From Pseudogymnoascus destructans (Eukaryota > Ascomycota > Leotiomycetes > Thelebolales > Thelebolaceae), in assembly GCF_001641265.1 (NCBI RefSeq), contig NW_020167520.1, positions 496,001 to 560,000 of the forward strand: DNA of 64,000 nucleotides, in the 5' to 3' direction. Numbering within the stretch: the first letter of the stretch is position 1; each line of letters opens with the position of its first letter. A program made the position numbers and the translations under genes. Shown here in pieces: positions 54,820 through 64,000 of this stretch. The notes below the pieces were generated by a model. It was given only the letters and a program-made list of their open reading frames with translations, made no database searches and was not told where the DNA came from.

Positions 54820-56529
54820 ATGAATACAACTCTAGAAACTCCCGAGGTTCTCGATATTGCCATCATTGGTGCTGGCCCATGTGCTCTCGCAGTAGCAGCA
54901 CGGATGCGAGAGACAACACCCTCAGCACTCTTCACAGACGCCGAGCACCAGAGATACCACTGGATCAAGCGACACAAGCATCGTGTAAAGATCGTGCCTA
55001 CCAAAGGACGTGCAACGAATAAAATATTGATCGAAGACAAGTTAAAGAAGCCATGCGGGCCAATCTGCAAACAGCCAAACTATTTAATGGCAGTCTACGA
55101 CTCCTCGGGGTCAGACTGGATGGCAAAGTGGACATGCTTGTTTCGTGCTTACAACATCAAGACCTTGAGAAGTCCGTTGTTCTTCCATGTTGACCCAAGA
55201 GATCGAGATGGGCTAAAAGCATACGCATACGCCAAGGGTAGAGAGAAGGAGATGGTTGAGCTGAAAGGTGTGGTGGGAAAAGAAATATCAAAGCATCTAA
55301 TGAAGAAGAAGCTGAAGAGAGGACCATCTGTAAATGCACACACGTAGGTTAAAAACCCCGCTATATAGCTTATACTGATTTATGACAGTGGTAAATCAAT
55401 CGATGAACGAGACATGCAAGACTACTACACACCATCTACATCTCTGTTTAACGACTACTGTCAGGATTGTATTGACCGATACAGTCTGAATAATCTCGTC
55501 ACACAAACCGACGTGCATTCTATTGAATACGATGAGCATGGAACAGACGAGTGTCCAGATAACTGCTTCACCATCAAGACTTCGACAGGCACGCAACTCG
55601 CACGCACAGTCGTTCTCGCCATCGGGCCTGGGATGCCCGCCCCTGTGCCATTCACTTCTAACGAGGCAGAAGGTGCTTGTCACACATCTCAGCTTCTAAA
55701 GCAAGAGTGTCTTGCACCACACGTCAAGAGAAAGGTGGATTCAAAGCGCACAACGAATGTTATCGTTATCGGTGGCGGTTTAACTTCCGCTCAAATCGTA
55801 GATCTGTGCATCAAGAAAGGCGTTTCGAAAGTGTGGCACATCATGCGTGATAATTTCAAGATCAAGCACTTTGATCTCAGCCTTGATTGGGTTGCAAAAT
55901 ACAAAAACATCAACCAAGCGGCCTTCTGGTCAGCAGACACGGACGAGGAGCGATTTGAGATGATCTTATCTGCTCGCAATGGAGGTTCGATCACCCCGGC
56001 GTACAAGGCTATTCTTGAAAGTCACCAAACAAAAGGAAGGGTCTTGCGCTATACAAAAACACAAATAGTGGGCAAGTCCTGGGACTCGATATCAAAGTTG
56101 TGGACAATCAAGACAGAGCCTCCGATCCCAGACCTACCTCCGATAGACTACATCTACTACGCAACAGGCGCAAAGGCAGACATCAAAGCTATGCCACTGT
56201 TACAGCCTCTCTTACAGAGTCACCCAATTGAGACTGTTGGAGGGCTTCCTTGCCTGACTTACGACATGCAATGGAGTAAAGACGTCCCCCTTTTCGTGAC
56301 CGGACGCCTTGCCGGTCTTCAACTCGGGCCAGGAGCTGCGAACCTTGAGGGAGCTCGGGCTGGAGCGGAAAGGATCGCTTGGAGGTTACAGGAAATTCTA
56401 GGAGAAATCGATGGGGATGGTGATTGCAATGAAGATGTTGATGAGATGGAAGAGCTACGAGAGCGGGCTGAGAGAAGCTGGACGCATTTGAACATGTTTG
56501 ATACGCTTAGCGTTCGAGGAGACGACTAA
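54820..56529 (+). CDS. FAD/NAD(P)-binding monooxygenase-like flavoprotein
   Basis: Two exons (54820-55343, 55389-56529) sum to 1665 bp and 554 residues; the 45-bp intron has GT...AG ends. The N-terminus has the FAD dinucleotide motif IAIIGAGPCALAVAARM. The middle carries a second Rossmann motif, NVIVIGGGLTSAQIVDL, for NAD(P)H. ARTVVLAIGPGMPAPVPF and YIYYATGAKADI are typical ATG-like motifs of this class, and PLFVTGRLAGLQLGPGAANL closes the FAD fold. Overall it resembles L-ornithine/L-lysine N-hydroxylase-like and other class B flavoprotein oxygenases, but the substrate cannot be told from sequence. The second domain is longer than in siderophore hydroxylases. No signal peptide or membrane segment is seen. 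The neighbouring relics of a Zn2Cys6 regulator and a transporter may once have formed a catabolic or metabolite gene set with it. Confidence 0.82.
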
Positions 56530-56847
56530 AATAGTATGTGCTTTAGTCTCAAATGAGGATTCACTTATTGGTCGTCGTAAATACAGATATGAGAATTTGG
56601 AATTAGAAAAGAACGCGTAGAGGTTTGGGATGAGACATAGAACCAGCGTACTGATAATCGAGCTAGACTTGGCCACTATCTATCTCTAAGACATGTGTAT
56701 TCGTATTCTCAATTAAACTACACTTAATGTTTAATCGGACAAGAGTTGTCCTAATGCATTGTAGATCTAATAGCAAGCTAAACCAAATGCACTGGATCTT
56801 GGATATCCACGACATTACCCCAGTCATCAATCAGCACCGTAGTCTTC
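56530..56847. other. intergenic, 3' flank of the flavoprotein gene
   Basis: A 318-bp AT-rich stretch with no recognised feature. Confidence 0.55.
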
Positions 56848-57087
56848 TTAGTCCTCCAACGTTTTTCCAGCCGTCTCCACAAAGAAGAAATAAATCACCA
56901 CCATCTCGACGCAGATCCTGCCGATACACACCAAGTACAGCTTCCAGCCAATCGCTGCAATCCCAACGCTGATTCCATAAGTGTTGACGACCATTGCAAC
57001 GTTGAGGAACAGAAAGTTCAGTCCGGAGCCCTTGGCACGAGTGCGGTTTTCCAGACACTCGACGGAGTAGACGATAAAAGAAACCTT
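56848..57087 (-). pseudogene. MFS sugar-transporter C-terminal fragment
   Basis: The minus strand encodes SFIVYSVECLENRTRAKG, then LNFLFLNVAMVVNTYGISVG, AAIGWKLYLVYI, VVIYFFFVETAGKTLED and a stop at 56848-56850. This is the last part of a sugar-porter-type MFS protein: R(T/I)RAKG loop, last two membrane helices, and the VETxGxTLEE signature. All upstream membrane segments are missing. At 57086 it joins, in another frame, the regulator relic. Confidence 0.75.
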
Positions 57088-57213
57088 GCAGATAGAGCAA
57101 ATATAGCAAATAGGATAACTGGCTGGACTACCCTTGCCGGAGGCCTATGAAATATGGAATGAAACTTGTCATGGATAAAGTCAAAATACAGCTCTACCAG
57201 CTCTAAGCAAGGA
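57088..57213 (-). pseudogene. Zn2Cys6 regulator gene, 3' fragment (middle homology region)
   Basis: The minus strand reads LELVELYFDFIHDKFHSIFH, RPPARVVQPVILFAIFALSA. This is the start of the fungal_trans middle homology domain (LxxLYFxxxHxxFxxxHRPxF ... LLxAxxALSAR). It is in frame with 61842-62007 once the hAT element and one copy of its 8-bp duplication are removed. It ends abruptly at the MFS fragment. Confidence 0.72.
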
Positions 57214-59182
57214 AGCAGCGGTAGGGTTCGGCACGGATGACCAATTTATCCGTCAAATCCGTGCATCCGTGAATATGAATACAAATTGTTAGATTCCAAA
57301 AAGTATGAGTATGAATATGAATACAAATTATGATTTTTACTAATGGATACGGATGCCAATCCATTCAATCCGCGGATTGAACGAATTAGATAGACTGTAG
57401 TTAGAAACTGAATTCATTGAGGTCATAGAATGCAGCCCTAGCCTCTAATGCCCCCCTTTACTCAAATCCCTCTCCCACATCGCACGAAGTAGTGTTAGAG
57501 TCCTCATAGTTTCACTACTTAGACTATGCCGACGTAAACCTAATAAGTCTGTATTTTGGTTGAAAAGGCGCTCACAACTAACCTCTGTAATGGGAATTGC
57601 AAGGAAATCGCGTGCAACATGTGCCATTAGCAGATATTCTCCCTTATGAGAATCCCACCACTTTAGGAGCCAATCAGTTGACTTTGCATCACTAACAGCC
57701 ACTGGTGGTGAATCAAGATATATATCAATATCAGACACCTTCACTATGGTCTTCTTTTTGCCAAAGCACTCAAGCATACGCTTATATGGATCTAGCTCGG
57801 GTTGAGATGTCATTGTCTTCAGATTGAGTAATGGTGGGAGTACCAGCTCATCGCTCAGAGGAGGAGTTGAATAACGATCATGAAGGTAGGTCCGTATTTG
57901 CTCCTTGACAACATTTGTCGCATCTTCGTCTTCAAATTCCTCTTTCAGCATCTCAAATTTGAGTTGTGGATCAAGCATCATTGCAATGTAATGAATATTT
58001 GACCCATGATCCATATATGCGTAATACTTTTCGTACTTTCTTAGCCCAACCTGCACAGCCTTTGAGATATCATCATCTAAGCTTGCAAAGTCCCCTTTTT
58101 GGTCAATTGCATCCTCTAAAAAGCTCTTACACTCAAAATAGAGGTAGACTGACATGCTTATTTGTGGTGACGCCTGTGATATATGCTTTGAGAACTCATT
58201 AAACTTAATAAGAACCTTGCGGATTTTCTCAAGCTGCTCCCAATCAGCTTTTTCAAATAGGGGAATAGCAGTTGAATTATAATTGCAAAGAGTGTGAATT
58301 GCTTTGATAACTTAAGGGCGTCATCAATCATCCGGAAAGTTGAGTTCCATCGTGTATCAACATCATACTCAATCATATTTGTTGGAAGGTTGTTAACTGT
58401 ACACACAGTCTTCCAATTTTGCCGACGAACTGCACTACGATTCATCCAGACTATAATAAGTCTAAGTCGTGCAAGTGCAGCGAGGCCTGATGGGAAAGGG
58501 GTTCCATTTGCCATAGCATTGCAAGTATCAACTGCAGTCTTCATATCCCCTGACTTTAAACTTTGTAAGATGTCTTTCACAATTAAATTGAGAACATGTG
58601 CAAGAAAGCGTACATAGCTAACATCTCCTTCGAAGCGGATAGAGAGGTTTGGCTCCTCAATATATTGCGTAATGTCATTATGAGATAGTAGCTCATATAA
58701 ATGAGAACATAGTGTGCCATTGTTATCCACATTATCTGCAGTGATCGCAAGTAGCTTTGAATTAAGATTCAACTCCTGACATAATGAGAATATCATTTCA
58801 GCCATATTCTCTCCACTATGTCGTCCAGGGATCTCTGCAAACTCAAGGACTGACTCATGATATTGAAAGTCTTTTGACAGCCAATGGCCAATTACACCTA
58901 GCATTCCACGATGATTGGTACTTGTCCATGCATCAAGTGAAAAGGTAATAGTAGAGCACTCGACATCTAGCTGATTCTGTAATGTAGTGCATGACTCTTA
59001 AAAGTATTGAGTGATGCGTGATTCATTGTTTTGCAGACTTGAACTTGAGCGCAAAATTAGGGATGCTGCGGAAAATTTGATGGAAAGACGGTTCTTCAAT
59101 GGCAGTAAAAGGTTGTTGAGTCTGTACAATCCAATGTGCAAGATTGTATTCAAATTGTTCTTGGCTATTCCGTTGCATAGAT

Positions 59183-59579
59183 TGTTACGGCTACAGTAAC
59201 ATGATGTCATGGTTACAGCGCCAGGGCCTAGTAACGTGACGTGTGAGTCACAGTGAGAAGCGGGGTAGGCTGCCATGTGACGGGGCTAATGGATAGTTGC
59301 AGAAACTAGTGGATATTGGATAGTTGAGCTATCCACGAACTATCCTGAATATCTAGCTATCCGCCAACTATCCAGATTACCCATGAGGCACGACGCCACT
59401 ATATAAGTAGATAGTATTTCCTTAGATAGGAGCTTCATGCTCAACTCAATATAGTATTCTTTACAATACTGTAACGTGTTACTTGGAAAGCCTTTGTGTC
59501 TAATCCCCTGCCTCCTCTGTCAAGTCAACCTTACACAAGAAACCTCTGTGTCTTCTATCATTTAGAAGTCAGCGTTACA
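59183..59579 (+). repeat. solo LTR, related to family C
   Basis: The 397-bp unit begins TGTTACGG and ends AGTCAGCGTTACA, is flanked by the duplication TAGAT (59178-59182, 59580-59584), and matches the reverse complement of the 13174-13648 LTR over its outer part (for example ACTTATATAGTGGCGTCGTG-like core). The middle differs, so it is a subfamily. Confidence 0.9.
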
Positions 59580-59650
59580 TAGATGTTGGAGGGGGCATCG
59601 TCATTGCTGATGATAGGAATGATGTGATACTTGCTTGCTCACTTGATGAT

Positions 59651-60021
59651 TGTAAGGACACAGGGCACCCAGCTCACAGTAATAGCATATGAGAGTGCGA
59701 GTCGGAGGCTAAACGGATGCTATCCTATAGGTCTACTACGAAGGATACAAAAAAGATGAAGGGGGAACCCCGTTGAGTCTGTTTCCTTAACTCCTGAAAC
59801 GGGCCCGACTCGGTTATCCCAACCCTAGCCCTGAACCTTCCCCCGCAACAGGTCTACATCGGCCCTGAACCCTATACACTTACTGTCCCCCACTATAGTG
59901 TAACTCGCTATATGATCCTCTACTGGTTCGAAACCCCACCGAGTCGGATTCCATGTTTGTAGTGACCGTAACAGTTCTGAGACAGGTTCTTCGAGTATCT
60001 AGGTACGGAGGCATCCTTACA
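59651..60021. repeat. solo LTR-like repeat, family B
   Basis: The 371-bp unit begins TGTAAGGACACAGGG and ends GGAGGCATCCTTACA, with target duplication ATGAT (59646-59650, 60022-60026). It is the longest family B copy in the window. Confidence 0.9.
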
Positions 60022-60325
60022 ATGATGCTGTAAGGCCTTGTCCGTCCTTGTAGATATGATGCGATTTAAGGTGTGTAATCATATTAGATGTTGTTCCTTG
60101 TCGCTTTGAGTCGCTGTAAACCCCAGAGCAATGAAGGGTCTTGCAGGTCCAAACACGCTCAATTGGTATCATCTTCTTACTTGACTTATGTAGCCATGGC
60201 TCTGCAAGTTCTACCATATCAAAATAAGCATACACCCAGCTACTTTGCCCTATTGGCTCCTTATTCACTCATTGAATTAAGGGGGTATACTCAAGAGCAC
60301 TTGAGTAGGGAGTATTTGTAGTAAT

Positions 60326-61261
60326 TGTAATGGTGGGTGCACCAGATGTGAGAATCTAGCCACCCAAGGAAGGGATGATTTTACTAAGACAACACACTGT
60401 CTTAGGAAACAGAGCCAAAGGGTTGTAGCTTAGACTATTCCACAACGCAGCAATCAGGTGTATGATGTAGTGAAGTGGTTTAGACAAGTTGTAACAAATG
60501 TTGAGTCTGAGAACTCAGGGGTAAGTCAGAGGTTAGCACCTCACTGACTTTTTAGAAACAAAGAATAACAAGATTAATGCTTGGAAGCTTGTAAAAGACG
60601 TGGGAGTATGTGATAGTCGATTTACTGTATTGCCTGCTTGCCCTTTCTTAAGGAAAGGGCAATCCTATTTATGCCAAAGGAGTGTAGTTCTCTCATTATC
60701 CATGACTTTCCATGACTAACCAGGCTTGGTAAATGTATTAGAAATCAAGTGCGACCCACAACTAGCTTGCTAATCATGTAGCGAATGTAAGAGAATTCCA
60801 TAGAACCATCTCTTGGGTTCCTAGCCTATAGGAAGTGAAAAGGAGGTCCAAGGTCAGAGTACCTATAGATAAATTATGTCATAACTTAACCAATCTTGTG
60901 GGTAACTAAGGAGCGATGACGTGTAATGAATCATAGAGGGTTGTAGAAGCTTCTAGAGCTATCGTTCATGTTCCTAGGCCTCTAGTTGGTAGAGATATGC
61001 CATGTGGTAGTATTGGCCCACCCCCTTAAGGAGGAGATTTTCTTAATAACTTGTTCAATGAGTGTCCAAATGATATGCCGTGATGTATGTAGCATAAACA
61101 GATGTAGTAGAAGAGTTTGCAGCAATCGTTGAGTAGTATTGCTTCTGTTGTTGGTGTGATAAGCCAAGATATGTATGGTGACTTGTAGGTTTGAGGAGGA
61201 GATTTCTAAGTTTGCTCTTGAGTTTGATAGCAAACTGAGTGCAACGAATGTCAGTATGACA
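60326..61261 (-). repeat. solo LTR, family A, in the hAT transposase gene
   Basis: The 936-bp unit from TGTAATGGTGGG to CAGTATGACA has target duplication GTAAT (60321-60325, 61262-61266). It splits the transposase frame between the N-terminal region and the BED finger. Confidence 0.95.
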
Positions 61262-61841
61262 GTAATGGTATTTTTCTCTTCTGTATGTAGAGGGTGTGAG
61301 GCTTGAACTTGCGAAGCTGAATCATGTGGTGAGATATTATCATCTTCTTCTCTTAAAAGTGATAAATCTTGAGAGATTTGGGCTTGTTTTTGGGCGTTTC
61401 GTGGTCGTTTAACTCGTGATACAACATCAGAGTCATATTCTTCGTCACTTCCATCATTTAATGTATGAAAATCAATTTCTCGATGACGTGTGCGCCGTGC
61501 TAGGGGAGAATTAGACGGATTCATATTTAGATAATATGAATATATCCTAAATAGAGCGAAGAATAAAAAAGAGAAGTTATGGGGGTTTTGTCATGATTAT
61601 AACACAAAACAAATATAACTTACCCCTCCTTTACATGATTTTACGGCCTCAATTATGGCACGTGCATACCGCTAACACATTGCCAAGCATTCATGAATAC
61701 GACGAATATGAATATGAATAGTTTTAATCTTCTATGAATATTATCACGGATTGAATATAAGGGCCTTCAAAACCCACGAATACGGATACGGATTGAAAAA
61801 AACCTCACGGATTTGCATCTGTGCCGAGCCCTAAGCAGCGG

Positions 61842-62108
61842 TAACCCGACCGGTGGCGGCTGCCGCACAGCAGGTGGTGAGGATGGTGCACTGTAACCTT
61901 GAGATGAAGGGGAAGGCACTCCGCTACCTCGAATACACGTGATGCCATGCTCGGTGCAGAGGCAGGTCGTCGAGCCAGGGACTAATGTGCACTTCCTGCG
62001 CCGCGTCCTGTAGGCGTTAGCTTAAAAAGATATTGTGATGACAAGGGTTAGCGCTATAGATCTTGGTATTATAGAAGAAAGCATGGCATACCTGCAGGCC
62101 GAACAAGC
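61842..62108 (-). pseudogene. Zn2Cys6 regulator gene, 5' fragment with the zinc cluster
   Basis: On the minus strand exon 1 (from 62108) reads ACSACR up to a GT donor at 62091. An 84-bp intron (62008-62091) follows, then exon 2 continues TRRRKCTLVPGSTTCLCTEH, GITCIRGSG. This gives C-x2-C-x6-C-x8-C-x-C-x6-C, a fungal binuclear zinc cluster split by an intron, with one residue fewer than usual between the fourth and fifth Cys. The start codon side is removed by a pogo element inserted at TA (62109-62110). The downstream side is cut by the hAT element. Confidence 0.75.
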
Positions 62109-62274
62109 TACAGTAAAGCACCATTATAACGATTCTCGATTAAGCGATAACTTCATTATTGCGATATTTTTCCTGGTCCCGACAACACCACCATACAATT
62201 ACCGATTATCACAATATCGCAGCTCCCTTCCTGAATATCGCTTTATCCGTGCTATGGTGTTCCTATTCAGACCT

Positions 62275-63424
62275 TGAAATGATGAAACGATTTTCAATAA
62301 CTATTGAGCAATGCTGGGCTCTACGCAATTCACCCGAAGCCTTCTCAAAAGCAATGTATCGAATGGTTCTCTCAGAACTATGGCCATAAACTCAGTCAGT
62401 CGACAGTTTCTGAGTCTTTAAGCTCACATTTTGAAGATCTAGACAAAGCTATACAACCTACGGGATCACGACTACGAGTTGGGCAGTGGCCAGAAGTAGA
62501 GCGACTCCTTATTATATGGCAGCAACGAATTCAATCGCGTGGAGGCTTTACAAGTGGTGATATACTACAAGAAAAGGCTCGAGAGATTTGGCAACAACTA
62601 CCGAACGATGATAATCTACAATGCCCAGACTTCTCAACTGGCTGGCTCCATCGATTTAAAGCACAATATCATATCAAGGTCCATACAAAACACAGCGAAG
62701 GAGGCTCTTATCAAGAAACAGCAGAGGAGGAAATGAAGGCTCTACGAACTATCGCTGGTGAATTTCAAGAGGAGGATGTTTATAATATGGACGAGACAGG
62801 CCTATACTGGAAGATGATGCCGTCTCGAGGGCTTGCAACACAAACGCTTCCAGGATTAAAGAAGGAGAAAACTCGAATGAGCCTCGTCTTTTGTGTTAAT
62901 GCTTCTGGAACTGATCGCCTATGATTGGACAATATAAACAGCCGCGTGCACTTCGAAATATCGATATACCATCAATGGGAGGGCACTGGCGTGTGAGCCA
63001 GAAGGCTTGGATGAATACAACAATTATGAGCGAATGGCTTCATGCTTTCTATCGACATATTGGAACGACTCGACAAGTTCTTCTTACGATGGATAACTTC
63101 TCAGCTCATAACACTGCTCTTGAGCTTTGTCCTCCTCCAATAAACATACATATTTGTTGGCTTCCTGCTAACAGTAATAGTCGATTTCAGCCCCTTGATC
63201 AAGGCATCATTCAATCATTCAAATTCCATTATCGACGACAGTGGCTCTCTTTTATGCTTGATGCTTTTACCTCAGATCGAAACCCACTCGAATCGATGAA
63301 TCTACACTTTGCGGTCCGATGGATTCTACGGAGCTGGAATCATTTTGTCACAAATACAACAATCTATAACTGTTTTCGAAAATCTACACTTGTCAGCATT
63401 CCGATTGCTCTTCCGATTCCAATT
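62275..63424 (+). pseudogene. pogo-type transposase, frameshifted and LTR-interrupted
   Basis: The N-terminal helix-turn-helix part starts in one frame (MMKRFSITIEQCWALRNS) and continues in another (SQKQCIEWFSQNYGHKLSQS). It is followed by a CENP-B-like zone (GGFTSGDILQEKAREIWQQL, CPDFSTGWLHRFKAQ) and DDE residues: Asp in VYNMDETGLYWKM, Asp in VLLTMDNFSAH, Asp in RFQPLDQGIIQSFK. A second break lies near 62920, where a few bases of the expected sequence between DRL and GQYKQPRALR are missing. After IRWILRSWNHFVTNTTIYNC-like sequence the frame runs into the LTR at 63425. Confidence 0.85.
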
Positions 63425-64000
63425 TGTCATACTGACATTCGTTGCACTCAGTTTGCTATCAAACTCAAGAGCAAACTTAGAAATCTCCTCCTCAAACCTA
63501 CAAGTCACCATACATATCTTGGCTTATCACACCAACAACAGAAGCAATACTACTCAACGATTGCTGCAAACTCTTCTACTACATCTGTTTATGCTACATA
63601 CATCACGGCATATCATTTGGACACTCATTGAACAAGTTATTAAGAAAATCTCCTCCTTAAGGGGGTGGGCCAATACTACCACATGGCATATCTCTACCAA
63701 CTAGAGGCCTAGGAACATGAACGATAGCTCTAGAAGCTTCTACAACCCTCTATGATTCATTACACGTCATCGCTCCTTAGTTACCCACAAGATTGGTTAA
63801 GTTATGACATAATTTATCTATAGGTACTCTGACCTTGGACCTCCTTTTCACTTCCTATAGGCTAGGAACCCAAGAGATGGTTCTATGGGATTCTCTTACG
63901 TTCACTACATGATTAGCAAACTAGTTGTGGGTCGCACTTGATTTCTAATACATTTACCAAGCCTGGTTAGTGGAAAATCATGGAAAATGAGAGAACTACA
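63425..64000 (+). repeat. family A LTR, cut by the window end
   Basis: Begins TGTCATACTGACATTCG and follows the family A LTR, nearly identical to 194-770. Whether it is a solo LTR or the start of a full element cannot be seen. Confidence 0.92.

Larger units (their letters stand above)
57445..61524 (-). pseudogene. hAT transposase, broken by three LTRs and frameshifts
   Basis: Reading minus strand from 61524 and skipping the LTRs gives an N-terminal basic/acidic region (NPSNSPLARRTRHRE), a BED zinc finger (VWTCKTLHCSG ... HLKSHHIYK, about 60040-60170), then FEYNLAHWIVQTQQPFTAIE and PSFHQIFRSIPNFALKFK near 59050-59150. The catalytic core follows (STITFSLDAWTSTNHRGMLG, then HVLNLIVKDIL) and the hATC dimerisation domain ends it (YLLMAHVARDFLAIPITEVS, CERLFNQNTDLLGLRR). 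The frame passes cleanly over the two inner LTR sites when these are removed. A TGA lies just after the outer LTR, one frame change near 59020 and another near 58265. It is dead now but was complete in domains. Confidence 0.88.
57222..61833 (-). mobile_element. hAT transposon carrying three solo LTRs, inserted in a Zn2Cys6 gene
   Basis: The ends are inverted repeats: left TAGGGTTCGGCACGGATG, right CATCTGTGCCGAGCCCTA. A perfect 8-bp duplication AGCAGCGG flanks them (57214-57221, 61834-61841), the hAT signature. Inside lie solo LTRs at 59183-59579, 59651-60021 and 60326-61261. Subtracting them with their duplications leaves about 2.9 kb, a normal hAT length. Near both ends are repeated GAATATGAATA(C/T) motifs that may be transposase binding sites. 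Confidence 0.95.
62111..64000 (+). mobile_element. pogo-type transposon interrupted by a family A LTR; right end outside the window
   Basis: The left end CAGTAAAGCACCATTATAAC follows target TA (62109-62110). The transposase region runs to 63424, where a family A LTR is inserted. The rest of the transposon lies beyond 64000. Confidence 0.82.

Overview
This window is nuclear DNA of a filamentous ascomycete (Pezizomycotina). The evidence is an AreA/NIT2-type GATA factor with its conserved C-terminal tail, an McmA-type MADS-box gene, a Dbf2/SidB kinase, short GT-AG introns of about 45-100 bp, and Fot1/pogo, Tc1, hAT and chromodomain-bearing Ty3/gypsy transposons. The species cannot be fixed from this sequence alone.

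Layout. 1-15519 is a transposon nest. A Ty3/gypsy element (family A, 1601-15196, minus strand) has a second Ty3/gypsy element (family C, 6686-13648, minus strand) inserted in its gag region with a perfect 5-bp target duplication. Older and truncated solo LTRs of families A and B lie to the left. 15520-19730 holds a WBP11-like splicing-factor gene, a degraded serine-protease-like gene and an intact Tc1 transposon. 19731-27469 holds tandem-repeat-rich intergenic DNA, a Pho85-type (PCL) cyclin and a Dbf2/SidB kinase. 27470-35824 is a second transposon graveyard (pogo, hAT, Fot1-like, tandem-chromodomain relic). 36998-54181 is the main host block: mcmA (-), a 6.3-kb gene-poor divergent interval, areA (+), a NIPA-like transporter (-), V-ATPase subunit E (+) and an unrecognised 768-residue protein (-). 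54820-56529 is a flavoprotein monooxygenase gene. 56848-64000 is a third graveyard: an MFS-transporter tail fused to a Zn2Cys6 regulator gene, which is cut by a hAT element and by a pogo element. The hAT element itself carries solo LTRs of three families, each with its own 5-bp duplication.

The most unusual content is in the inner family C retrotransposon. Its gag and pol are joined by a textbook -1 frameshift site (A AAA AAC directly before the gag stop, then a hairpin). Between pol and the 3' LTR it also carries an antisense ORF whose cysteines exactly fit the fungal Zn2Cys6 spacing rule, followed by a probable coiled coil. The outer family A element instead has gag and pol as one continuous frame once the insertion is removed. 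areA and the WBP11-like gene each have a one-base frame break in a G homopolymer; these may be assembly errors. Host genes otherwise have consistent exon arithmetic and look functional.
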